From positions 124,001 through 188,000 of the forward strand of contig JAFBJZ010000438.1 in the NCBI GenBank assembly GCA_016785225.1: 64,000 bases of DNA. The letters are read 5' to 3'. The translations under genes and the position numbers were made by a program. Below are positions 1-38,403 of the stretch, piece by piece (the first letter of the stretch is position 1; each line of letters opens with the position of its first letter). Source of the DNA: Psettodes erumei. Taxonomy: Eukaryota; Chordata; Actinopteri; Pleuronectiformes; Psettodidae. The notes beneath the pieces were generated by a model. The model saw only the letters and a list, made by a program, of their open reading frames with translations. It was not told where the DNA came from and searched no databases.

Positions 1-437
1 CTAATAATAATCATATTAATAACAGGACCACTAAAGCGGACCCCATGCACCATATAGTTAAAACCTCCATTAGTCAGGAGCAGTTAGATTATAATCCTGT
101 TACGGACGAGGTTTGTGTTCCATTCTCTTTTGTCAACTGGGGGAACCCAGAGTTAGAAAGAGTCTGCCCTCTACCACTTCTTTCTCCTGGAACTTGAATG
201 CAGCTCGCCAGCAGCAGGACTCTCCGTGCGCATGCTCGCAGCTTTAGCATTATTAGTATACTGTAGTATGTATGTGCTTCTTAAAGGTTTGTTGTCATCC
301 TGCTGCATCCGTTCGTGTGTCTCGCGTCCACCCTGGACGTTAGTGTAGGTCGGGGCGGACCGGGTGCCGTTCATGTACCGCAGAGAGAAGTTATAGCCAG
401 CGTACAACTATCGGCGTGTCACCGGAGGAAACCGACT
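1..437 (+). promoter_or_regulatory. Upstream region and putative promoter / 5' UTR of the C16orf87 homologue
   Basis: No gene is visible here before the ATG at 438. The part from about 190 to 430 has more CpG than the AT-rich sequence around it, as expected for a housekeeping promoter. A near-palindromic NRF1-like site (GTGCGCATGCTCGCA, 226-240) lies about 200 bases before the start codon. The transcription start cannot be fixed from sequence alone. NRF1 control is inferred from the motif only. Confidence 0.45.
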
Positions 438-3400
438 ATGTCGACAAATAAAACAAAGAAAGTCAAAATGGCTACTAAATCTTGTCCCGAATGCGACCAA
501 CAGGTGAGAAAATACTTAATTAAAAATTGAACGTTGAGGCCGAAAGCATACGTGGTGTGCTTGTCGTGATTTAATTGATATTTATTGAACGGTCATGGCA
601 GCGTACACGGGGCAGCTGCCTGCTCTTCAGACGGAAATGGGATCCAGTGGTTCGCTGCAGCTCCACTTCACATGCAGTGTGAACGACGGTCCGGTCAAAC
701 CTCACAGGCTGAACAAGTTTAATGCGAATCAAAGCGTCTCCCTGCTCTCTGACATATGCGTTTCATCATTTATTTAGCCCCATTTCGGCAGTTAACGCTT
801 TATGACAGTCTTCTATTCACCTCATACAATACCCCAATTATATTTGAAGACATTCTCCATTTCTCTTGATATTGTAGTTGTTTAACAGTCTGTGAACTTC
901 CCAATAAGCAAAACTATTCGATTTCAGAATATCCCGATGAAGTTTGGCACAACCGTGTTCCCGTAGCTCACACTATGTCAGGGCTATCGGGGATTTAAAA
1001 CCCAAAGTGAGTTACATTACTTCTACAGCTAGTACTCGACAGATACAGCCTAAGTAGCAAAGCACAAAGCCATTTCAGTGTTATTGAACAAAATTAACTT
1101 AAATGATTTATTACTGTATTTATGGGGTATAGTTACAGTTTCTGTTATAAAGGCTCTTGCAGAGTGTGAGTGCACATGTGAAATGCGGCTCTTTTAGCGC
1201 TTTTACTTTGACTTTGTTACTGGTGCCTTTTATGTAGTGTGTGGTGGTGGTGGTGGGGTCTTCTTCAGTTCATTTTTTCCTCTCTTCCTCCGTTGCAGTA
1301 ATATCAAAACCATTTCACCCTGCTTTTGTTGACCCATATCCTCTGATTGAAGCACTAAAACCTTGTACTTGTAAGATATGTGAAGTAATATAAATATAAA
1401 TAAGTAATTAAGATGACTACCGCTTTGAATTATGATTTTCTGTAATTCATTCACATCATAAAAAGACATAGACACACTGCATTAGTTTAAACAAATGCAT
1501 AAATGGAATTACCCTGAAAACCCAGTGAGTGCTGACACTGTTCTGTTAGAGGAGGACACCAAACATTGCATGTTGCCTGTCTGTTTCCCGGTGTTGTGAC
1601 TGTTCTCTTCAAGTGCACAGTGTCTATGAGGGCGATGGTAAAATTCATCTTATACTTTTTACATACAGTCTGTGATTATTAAACTCTTGGTACTAGATAA
1701 AAGTCCAATGTTACTTTCATTTGGGAAATGTCAGGAAGTTTAAAAAGACTACGGGAATCAGCAGCTGTACACAACCAATGCAAGATAAAGCTTCTCTTTT
1801 TTATTTAAAAAGCTGACCTTGCTCAAAGTGGAACAGAGTGCCTCATGAAGCAGTTGCAAAAGATTGGAACAAGTGTAAATCACTTGTATATGGCAATGGA
1901 AAATATGCAGAATATGAATCGTCATGATACAGCGGGGAAGTTTGTTTGGCTCTTCATTTCAACATGTCCTGAAAACCATTTTGCAGAGACTTGTTTGAAT
2001 TAGGTAATGTACCACAGTAAAACAACATGTTAGTTTTGTCAGCTAATTTACAAAAGCCATGCACCAACTGATTAAAAGAAAGGCTTGCCCTGCATAACAT
2101 AATGTTGACACAGTGCCCACTCATCACATTAAATCTGATTTTCCCAAACTCCACTCTTAAAGTGCTTTGAATGATTACTACACAGATGGACTGATGATGG
2201 CAGCAGTCACTTACCAGAACACACAGTTTTACAATATTAGAATATTAATCCACATTTGCACACAATTGCATGGCTACAGCTCCCCAAAGATGGAAGTGGG
2301 TTTTCACTCCTCAAAGCCTTCCAATCAGTCTTCTTTCTGGATTACATTTTGTATATTATGTTTTATTCATGGTATATCATTTGATTTAATTGTAAGGTCC
2401 CTGGACACCCAGTTGAAATGAGATAATTAGATGAGCATGTCACTGTTTGTGATGGCTGACAAATCTATTTTCCTGATGATCTGTTGACTGGAAGCCTGTC
2501 ACTGCAGAGTGTAACTGAGTTACTTTGGTGAGCTCATAATGACTGCCACCATATGTAGTTAAAAATCAGCACCTCCCTCTTCAGCCTAACAACACACTCA
2601 ACATTCTCTGTGACATGGAACACTGCTTTCTTTATGTTTCCTCTTTGTTTCTCTCTAGATTCCAGTAGCATGCAAGTCCTGCCCCTGTGGTTATGTGTTT
2701 ATAAGCAGAAAACTCCTGAATGCCAAGTTAAACGAGCGCTCCCCAGCCATAGCAGGTAAGCTTCAGCTGCACACCGCTCCTGTATGCATGTCTGAGAATG
2801 AAGTTTGACCTGGTGTTTTATGTCCGCTTCATTCATTCGCTTCAAAATGTAATATCAGTCAACCAAAAAGGAATTCAGCTCTATCTTACATTGCTGGCAT
2901 TGAACAGTTCAAGAAGCACAAATGTATAAAACAATGCCTGCACATGTTTATGTATAAGTACTTCATCCATGGTCAGGATGATGTTGCTTGAACACACTTG
3001 TAGTCAAAAGTTAACAAAGCCATTTGATAAGACACTTGTTGCAGGACTTTGTTCTGTACTGTATGTTTGGGGCTGTTGTCATGCAGCAGTTTGCACAGCT
3101 ATCTTTATTAGGGCATTGCACAGACTTCCAGTCATTGTGGACAGCCAAACCCAAACCTTAATACCTAACCCATCAGAACCAGGCCGGTGTTTGAATCTCT
3201 GAACAAGTCAGAGATGTCAGCAGGGAACCAATCTAACATGCACATTATGTGACTCCTGCATTCAAAATTCACCAAGTTTGCAGTCAACTGGCTGAGCTGG
3301 AGTCAAGGAAACCTAAATGGAGACAGACAGACAAAGATTTCTTTTCATAATTTTACATAGTTTTTTATTGTTTGTGGCTTCTTCTCCTTCAGACAAGCTG

Positions 3401-3942
3401 GACTTCAAGCGGAGGAGGACAGAGCGTATTCGCAGAGAGAGGATTGACTCTCCTCTAACCAGTGACATGGAGAACAGGAGAAGATCCCGCGCCAACAGCC
3501 AGTCAGATCCAATCCGAAGGGGGCGGGGCAGACCAAAGTCAGTGGGGCTGAAGAAACAGGAAGAGGAGAAAGGTAAAATAAGATTTCATGCACAGTTGGA
3601 TACCACATGCTTGAAAGGCCCTTCAGAAGAGACTGTCTGAAACTATGGAAACGACAGCTACTGTTGGGAGCATCTGGTCTGGTACAGTCAATGTTTCTGA
3701 CACTCGTTAGCAAAACTTGCTATCACTTGCCATCACTTGTATAATTAGGTCAATTTTTTTCCATTTGATCAACATGACCATAATGAACCCAGTGTGATTG
3801 ATTGTGTTTTGTTGTGTTCACAGAGAAACAGGAGAAGGAAGTGGATATTTATGCCAGTCTCTCTGATGAGAAGGCCTTCGTGTTTTCTGTGGCCTTGGCT
3901 GAGATCAACCGCAAGATCCTTGGTCAAAAACTCATCTTATAG
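438..3942 (+). CDS. c16orf87: C16orf87 homologue (UPF0547 family), complete four-exon gene
   Basis: Coding exons are 438-503, 2659-2755, 3393-3572 and 3824-3942 (stop TAG). All introns are GT..AG and the phases agree (0, 1, 1), giving 462 coding bases and a 153-residue protein, close to the human length (about 154). The protein begins [19 protein letters not shown] and continues with CPECDQQ and, from exon 2, [17 protein letters not shown]: a compact Cys-rich, zinc-ribbon-like module at residues 15-40. A strongly basic stretch follows ([12 protein letters not shown], and RRGRGRPKS, an AT-hook-like or nuclear-localisation-like run), then the conserved C-terminal helix [18 protein letters not shown] ending in LIL. 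This is the hallmark order of UPF0547/C16orf87. The molecular function is unknown; the basic runs suggest a nuclear location (inference). The ATG at 438 was chosen because it gives the family N-terminus directly. The gene is convergent with pkp3. Confidence 0.95.
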
Positions 3943-5660
3943 ATGAAAGCCTGGATGACTTGGGTGGATGAAACCCAGCACAGAGGACCTATCATAGGAG
4001 ATCTATCCAAGAGGATGACCAAAGAGGATGGACCTGGTTGGAGCTCAACTCTAAACCTGGATGCTACCATGCTTCACTTGGATGACGGTGAAGACGATGC
4101 ATTTTCTTAAAGGGATTAAAAACATACAGTCATTGATTACTGCTATGTACAGTACACATCATGTATTTAGTAGATACTTTTAAATACTACATCAGATTGA
4201 CTTATGTAAAATGACTTTCACCAAGTGTGGAACCATGCGGATGAAACTAAGTAACAGAAAGCTGCAGTCAACTTAAGGCAATATCCAACTTCAGAATGAT
4301 ACAGGAATTCAGACCAATACTGTATCTCAGAGATTGTGAGTCACTGTTGATGTAGTGAATATGCTGTTTTTGCCTAACTGATAGGCCGTAGCAGAATGCC
4401 TTATATCATAGTATATTGTCATAATCCCTAAAATAGGGCAGATAATGTGGACTTCTTTACAGATTTCTTTTTCAAAATCATCTTGTTTCACATTACTGGA
4501 CAGTTTCTTTTAGTTCACAATAATAACACCAGTTAAAATAAGGTTCCAATATCGCACATTTTAACAAGTTTTTTGACTGTAAAGAATGAATTTAGATTCT
4601 GTTGGCTCTACAGGGTTCCATTAAGGCTGCCAACTGAATATTTACCACTGAACGGAAAAAGCGTACGTGGGAGAAAGTGTTTGAGTCAATGAGTTCTTTA
4701 TGCAGGAACAAACAGCAAGAAGTGTGTGGTCATACTGTTTAATCTACTCTGTTATCCACAAGCTTGGCTCATCTCTAACAAAACTTTTGATAAAAGTTTT
4801 AAGGAATTTAACAGGTTTGTAGTTCACATCTTGTTCAGTAGCCAGAAAGTATAAATCTGAAGAGAGATTGCCAATGATTCTGGTAAATCTGGTGTTACAG
4901 AAATTTCAGAAAATTGTACAAAGTAGTTTATTATGGATTTAAATAAATTAATTTTAAATTACAGCAAAACATATAATCTTCTTAGCCTTCAGGTTTCATT
5001 TTGTCTTGAGGGTGGTGGTCCAAGATGAATTGCACATATTGTCCAGTTCTGTGGGTACAATCCTGTTTAGGGACATGGGGAACTGTGATGCTGCAAAGGT
5101 AGAGGAAATGACAAAACAGACCCAGCCCATCACAATGAATTTTGAATTTTAAAACCCCAGCTGACGTGACACATAAAATAATATTATTAAAGTAATAATG
5201 GACAAAAATGAGTTATTTTTATGTACGGTGTTACCCAAACAGGAAAAGAAGTGACAGACAAGCGACCAGTGGCAGCAAACATACACAATGCACCAGTTTG
5301 AAAAGTGAGATGATCTATCGCTTGTTTCATTTCAAAAGGTATATCACAGATATATCACACTACTTATTAAAAAGGTGGAAAATGTATCAAAGACAAAAAA
5401 AAATGTCCCACAATTTTATCTATATTGAACAATCACAAACAGAAAATGTTGTCAGAGGCTGAACACACCTCGGCAAAGAAAGTATTTTCTCATATAGTCC
5501 CTGAATGTATCACAGGTCATTATTTAAAATTTGTCATGGTTTTTGTTATATATGTAACATGTAAGCCACAACTGTAACTTTCTTTTGTTAAGTACTTGAT
5601 ATGATGAATATACACTAATTAGGAGATACTGTGGTCAATAAAGTTTTCTTGAAAAAAAGA
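3943..5660 (+). other. Probable 3' UTR of the C16orf87 homologue
   Basis: AT-rich and without coding potential. An AATAAA at 5637-5642 is followed within 10-20 bases by an A-rich stretch. An earlier AATAAA near 4940 could be an alternative end. Nothing else gene-like is seen. The UTR boundary is inferred from the signal and not from transcript data. Confidence 0.45.
5637..5642 (+). terminator. Polyadenylation signal AATAAA
   Basis: Canonical hexamer downstream of the C16orf87 homologue, with cleavage expected around 5655-5665. It marks a plausible end of the plus-strand transcript before the convergent pkp3 3' end. Confidence 0.4.
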
Positions 5661-6009
5661 CAAAGGCGGTCGATTGGTACAGGGGTCATTTGGATCTTGA
5701 CTGCCTCATTGAAATTGAAGTGTGGTCAGTCAGAAGACCCATCATTGGCTGTGGTCAGAAAGTTTAAATAAAAAAAGTCCTTTCTTGACCTTTCCTTGAC
5801 CTCAATGTAAACTTCACTCAGTCACGAAGAGATGTGAGGGAGAATTCATAAGGACTTTGAACAGAGAAGAAAAGAGAACTGCGATGCTAACAGAATCTGA
5901 CTACACGTACACAAGGCACAGTAGAAAGCATAGTAGAAATGTTTTAAGTAGAGAATTCAGTGCACTCCACAATGAGGGGGGATTCAGTAAAATGATATTT
6001 ATGTGTATA

Positions 6010-6185
6010 TACAGTGGCAAGAAAGAGCATATGAACCCTTTGGGATTATCTGGTTTCCTGCATTAATTGCCCACCAAATGTGATCTGATTTTTATCAGTC
6101 AAGTCAAATATAGACAAGCACAATGTGTTAAAGCTCGTAACATGCAAACACTTTGTTACACACAATGTTAAAAAATGTGATGGCA
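6010..6185. mobile_element. Tc1-like DNA transposon terminal fragment (relic)
   Basis: Begins ACAGTGGCAAGAAAGAGCAT and continues with text close to the conserved start of a widespread fish Tc1/mariner family (AGTGGCAAGAAAAAGTATGTG type, then CTGGTTTCCTGCATTAATTG and ATGTGATCTGATTTTTATC). No transposase part remains. The family is assigned from memory of the consensus; a RepeatMasker run would settle it. Confidence 0.5.
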
Positions 6186-6364
6186 GTTCAGTGGTCAGAG
6201 ACAGTCAGGAGGGCTGTTTATCTGTCAACTCCATTCTGTATTTGTTGTGAATTTGCTAATAGTGTGATAACTTTAGTTAACTGAGTACTCCATTATATTC
6301 ACCTTAGGAAGAAAGTTTGTATCATAAGAGTTTTATTCACTTTTGTTTAGTTATGATAGGTGTT

Positions 6365-6413
6365 GAAATATAACCAAAAGATGACAGAGAGGGTCATCTT
6401 TTGGTTATATTTC
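6365..6413. repeat. Perfect inverted repeat, 21-bp arms, 7-base loop
   Basis: Left arm 6365-6385 and right arm 6393-6413 are exact reverse complements (the left arm begins GAAATATAACC, the right ends GGTTATATTTC) around the loop 6386-6392. It lies in intergenic DNA about 0.2 kb from the Tc1 fragment. A hairpin of this perfection may be a young palindrome, a miniature element core or a small-RNA precursor; the sequence cannot decide. Confidence 0.8.
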
Positions 6414-7632
6414 TCTGACCTTGCTTTAAACTTAACTTTATAGTTTTGGTGTTGTAAAGAAGTTGATGCAACCACTCTGAGAGTAGTTTAAAAGTTAGGA
6501 AAATGCACAGTCTGACTTCTCCCAGTAGGTCGAGCCTCTTCCTACAAACATCCTTCAGTTAAGGAAGTTAAGAGTCAGTAGCACTGCCACAAGAGGGCAG
6601 AGAAGCTCCATCTGAGCAGCTTCCGTCTGGCTCTGGTGTAAAAATCCACTTGTGGAACGGATTTGGAGATTTGGAAATTAGAAAACTATGTAAGGTGTGG
6701 TTCGATCCACTCAGTGTCTGATGACAAAGCTGTGACTGCAGATAAATGTCGTGGAGACAAAAAACAATGTTACCTTTCAAATGTAGTTGATTGAACATGT
6801 ACAGTAACATGTAATGGAAGCACTCAAAGTACAAGAACCTCAAAAACTGTACATAATAACAACTTTGATTTCTGTAAGTTGTTTTCCTAACAACCTAATG
6901 TACTACTGTACTAAGCTTCAGTCCACCTAATGAATAAGCTATTAGTAATGGTAATATGTTGGACTGCATAAGCAACACCACCACTTTAAAAAAAACACAA
7001 TATAATTTTAAAATACAAATTATATTTTTGCCACAAAAGTAACTTAGACTTGGAATAGAGTATAGCTATCTCAAAGAGGCTGAGGTGAGCAAAACACAGT
7101 GAACTGCAGTAAAGAAAGGATTGGATTTTCATCTGTGTTTTTTCTGCACTTGGGATCAGATAAAGATGTCTGTATAACGTATACATGTACATACAAGAAA
7201 CCCCAAGCTCCACAGAGGCACAACAACGCTTTTGTTAACCTCTTCAATAAAACATGCATTTATTATGTGGTGGATGTACTGTCTGATAGTCTGAGACCAA
7301 ATTGTATGTTCCAGAAAACCAAAGGAAGAAATTACTTAAGGGCTTGTTGAGATAAAATAGTAGTGCACATCAAGAAGTCCTTCCTCTTGGGAACTGGACT
7401 GCAAGTTGCTGCACTGACCAGGGTCTCAACAGGCAGGAGGTCTCCACATTTTCAAAATCATCAGACAAAATCCCCAGAAAAGGATTTGGGTAATCTGATA
7501 AACTAATGTTTTTAAAATCCAAGTGGTTGCTTCTGCGTCTGAGAAGGGTGAAGGCCTAACATAGAGAGAATGTGATGTTTCTGAGAGAAAGTTAAGGAAA
7601 ACACATTGAAAACACCTTCATCACTCACATAA

Positions 7633-7767
7633 ATGATGCTGCTCTCTCTGATCTACCTCACTGTCCTCATCTGCTCACTGCAGCTTTACATGCTTGATGT
7701 CCCAAAAACTGAGGGATGGAAAATGGATGAAAATATAGCTATCAGCAGCATAATGGATATCTTTTAG
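7633..7767 (+). other. 44-codon ORF with a hydrophobic N-terminus (unsupported)
   Basis: ATGATG starts a frame reading MMLLSLIYLTVLICSLQ, which has the look of a signal peptide, then a short polar tail and TAG. There is no donor, homologue or codon evidence that I can cite; it is recorded because of the signal-like start in an otherwise empty intergenic region. Confidence 0.12.
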
Positions 7768-9218
7768 CTCTGTGTAGCTCTGGTATTCACGCATTCTCTG
7801 TTTCAAGTGGTGGGTGATCTTTAGGTCTGTGCTGAGGACCTTGATGATGAATTTCGCTCACCAGTCCTCCAGGTATTCCTACCACAGGTGCAGCTCTTTC
7901 ATTCCCCAGTGAGGCTGAGCCTTTCCCTTCCTCCCTGCTGGTGAAATGCTGTGAGGAACCGTGCCGGGCTGCAGTTTCCTTATTCAGATAAACTGCCGAT
8001 CTGAAAGTTGCAACCTCTCCCACGCTACCTTCCAGAGAAATCCTTGTTTGCTCTCAGCTCACCCATTACTGTCTGTCCTACTGGCCTCTCCGCAGTTCAA
8101 ACATTGTGAAACTTCAGCTTTTTAATCAAATTTTGTTGACTAAACTGATTATATGGAACAGAGTAGGAGTGTTTGTTTGTTGGCTTAAATAACACACTAT
8201 TTTTGCCATCTTTAAACCCATTCTGCTGCACATACAGTATATTTTTCAAGGTTATGGTTTACCTCACTGTAAACTCAAGATCATTTTTTTGTGAACACAG
8301 GCTGATTGCCTTCTATCTTTTAGCTTGTGTTAGATTCTGTGCACCGAGTCATGAGAGCACTCACCCCTGAGATCCACGTCTTCATGTATTTATTTTTGAC
8401 TCTACATGTAGTGCCGGGGGTGTTTTAGCACAGCAGAGATCAGATAGTGAACAGCTTGTTTGGCCAATATGATACATGGTGATTACATATACAAGTGAAA
8501 AATAGACAGATAAACAAATGCAAAACCTTAAATCAACTAGATATGAATAGCTGGTCTCTAAACTTTTTTTCTCTGCAAAAACCTACTGATTCAGTCAGTT
8601 CACTTTCAATTGTCAGTTCAAAAATTTAATAAAGATTTGTCTGTACATCTACTTAATGTCATTAGTTATGCAGGTGTTAAAATTCTGACTTGATCAATGT
8701 CAAAGCCACGGCAGGACAATCTCTGCACGTTTACAACACAACACATTTTTACTAAATACCTCTGTTCACTGTTTATACCAGTAGCATATTTTTTTAAATG
8801 ATACACACAAAACTGCTTTAGAAAACAAAAAACAAAAAAAACCCAAGCATCTTCAGTGTCAACAGATATTCGGTTATCTAAATTAAAGGGGTAACATGTA
8901 AAAAAGTGGCCAGCTGTCAAATTCATACATCAGACAAATGGGGGCAGCATCTGGCATTTCCTCAGAGCTCTGACTGGGCTTTATCATCATGGAGTTACTT
9001 GCACTTGACAGAAAGGAGTATGTAGGAGTGTGTAGGTCCTACATAGCATGGTTGCGTGTTGATGTCATCAGTTTTTTAGAACATAGAATCAACTCCAGAT
9101 GATATAATGTACTCAGGGCCCTGTTTTTTTCCACTTGCGTTCCTCCAGGGCCTCTCTCCTTTCAGTGCACTCCCTCTCAGCATTTTCTCTTTCTCATTCT
9201 TTCACCCACAACACACTG

Positions 9219-9246
9219 TCCACCCCCCCCCCACACACACACACAC
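9219..9246. repeat. Short C-run and (CA)n tract
   Basis: A run of cytosines is followed by about eight CA units. It lies in the probable 3' region of pkp3. Confidence 0.7.
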
Positions 9247-9309
9247 CTTTCTGCACAACGCACACTCCACACTGGACATTGTGTTGGTGTGTATGTAAGC
9301 ATCATACTA

Positions 9310-9315
9310 TTTATT
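9310..9315 (-). terminator. Candidate pkp3 polyadenylation signal (AATAAA on the minus strand)
   Basis: TTTATT on the plus strand, about 370 bases past the pkp3 stop codon at 9683-9685. Another minus-strand AATAAA lies near 8386. Which is used is unknown. Confidence 0.3.
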
Positions 9316-9682
9316 ACATACCATTAACATCAGTCCAAAGCAAATGCAATTAATGTCTATGTCAAAAACTCAGTCAAATGGTATTCATACACACAGCGGC
9401 CTGTATGATAGTTTTGGGGGTGACTTTTTTGTGTGTATGCCATTAAGTTCCCATCATCACATCCTATATGCTACAAGCTAAGCCAAGTTAACAGCAACCT
9501 AAAAGAGGGCAAAAGGGAAATCCATTATTTCACCAGCTCCCATCCATTATTCTCTTCCTGTGCGTCCATCACAGTTAGAAAATCTGCTCATTAAAGCCTT
9601 TGATTGTTCCTCTTCTTTTCCTCACAGCGACTTTGATCCAGAGGCCAGAAGCTCAGAATGAATCATGTAAACTTGTGGCAGT

Positions 9683-37546
<27,864 letters not shown>

Positions 37547-38361
37547 ACCGCCAGCGGGAGATCTACTGTTTCACCCAGGGAAAAAGTCGCCAGAAATGGA
37601 GGCGGCAGAGATGGAGGGTCCGACAGCGGGTGCGGCTCGTCCGATAAGAAGCTGGGCTTGTGTCAGGGTCCGCTGTGAAATGGCAGCAGCCCCTCCGTCT
37701 GTAGGCGGGACCTACAGGGCTGGGGAGCAGCCAAAGGCCACCTGCTGTCAGAATGTGTCTGCCAGCAGTGAAGTTGACACACAGCCCTGTTAGAACTGCA
37801 AAGATGATTCCTAAAGATTAGAGAAAGATCATGATCTTGTTAGGATGTTGAAAGACAGGGGGCAGCCCAGAAACCCTTCACAGTGGAGCAAAACTGAATA
37901 TAGTCAGGACATAAAATCAAAATATACAAAATAAGTGCAGTCTGACTTCTCCTTCAGCTCAGCAGCAGGAGTTCAACCCTGGAACACAATAAGAGCCATC
38001 ATCCTGCTGGAGCAATATTATGACAATTCACATGTGAGGAACCGTGAGTCACCGGGCTTTTTAAAATGCTGTTTCAAAATGGATCACTGTGAATAACAAT
38101 GTGACTTAGACTCAGTGATAGTTACACAAGCTGAAATTATCATATCTATATGATATAGTGATGCATCCATATTGTCATTATTGTCATTTTTATTTTAGCG
38201 TATTATTTCAGTTCAGCAAAAACTGAAGTTTGGACTGGGCTGACTGATGAAGATGAGGAGGAAAGCTGTGGATGGGAAAATTCTTATCTCCAGGTAACAG
38301 AAACAACAAAAAGAGTTTTTCATTTCCTGCAGGAAATTGTCAAATGATCTGAATAAGACAG

Positions 38362-38403
38362 AGACATGATATCAAGGTTTACTAATACCTCGATATCATG
38401 TCT
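38362..38403. repeat. Inverted repeat, 17-bp arms with one mismatch
   Basis: Arms 38362-38378 and 38387-38403 (AGACATGATATC.. and ..GATATCATGTCT) pair at 16 of 17 positions around an 8-base loop. About 0.8 kb upstream of the pkp3 start codon. Confidence 0.75.

Larger units (their letters stand above)
5661..9309. other. Intergenic region, no convincing gene
   Basis: Lies between the tail of the C16orf87 homologue and the probable tail of pkp3. It holds a Tc1-type terminal fragment (about 6010-6185), a perfect 21-bp inverted repeat (6365-6413), a 44-codon ORF with a hydrophobic start (7633-7767) and AT-rich DNA with no splice-supported coding pattern. Parts near 8.4-9.6 kb may be pkp3 3' UTR. 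Confidence 0.5.

Noticed and set aside
3317..3640. 107-codon plus-strand ORF as an independent gene
   Set aside because: It is exon 3 of the C16orf87 homologue read through its flanking introns.
6690..6712. GGTTCGATCCA-like B box suggesting a tRNA
   Set aside because: No matching A box, acceptor stem or cloverleaf could be drawn around it.
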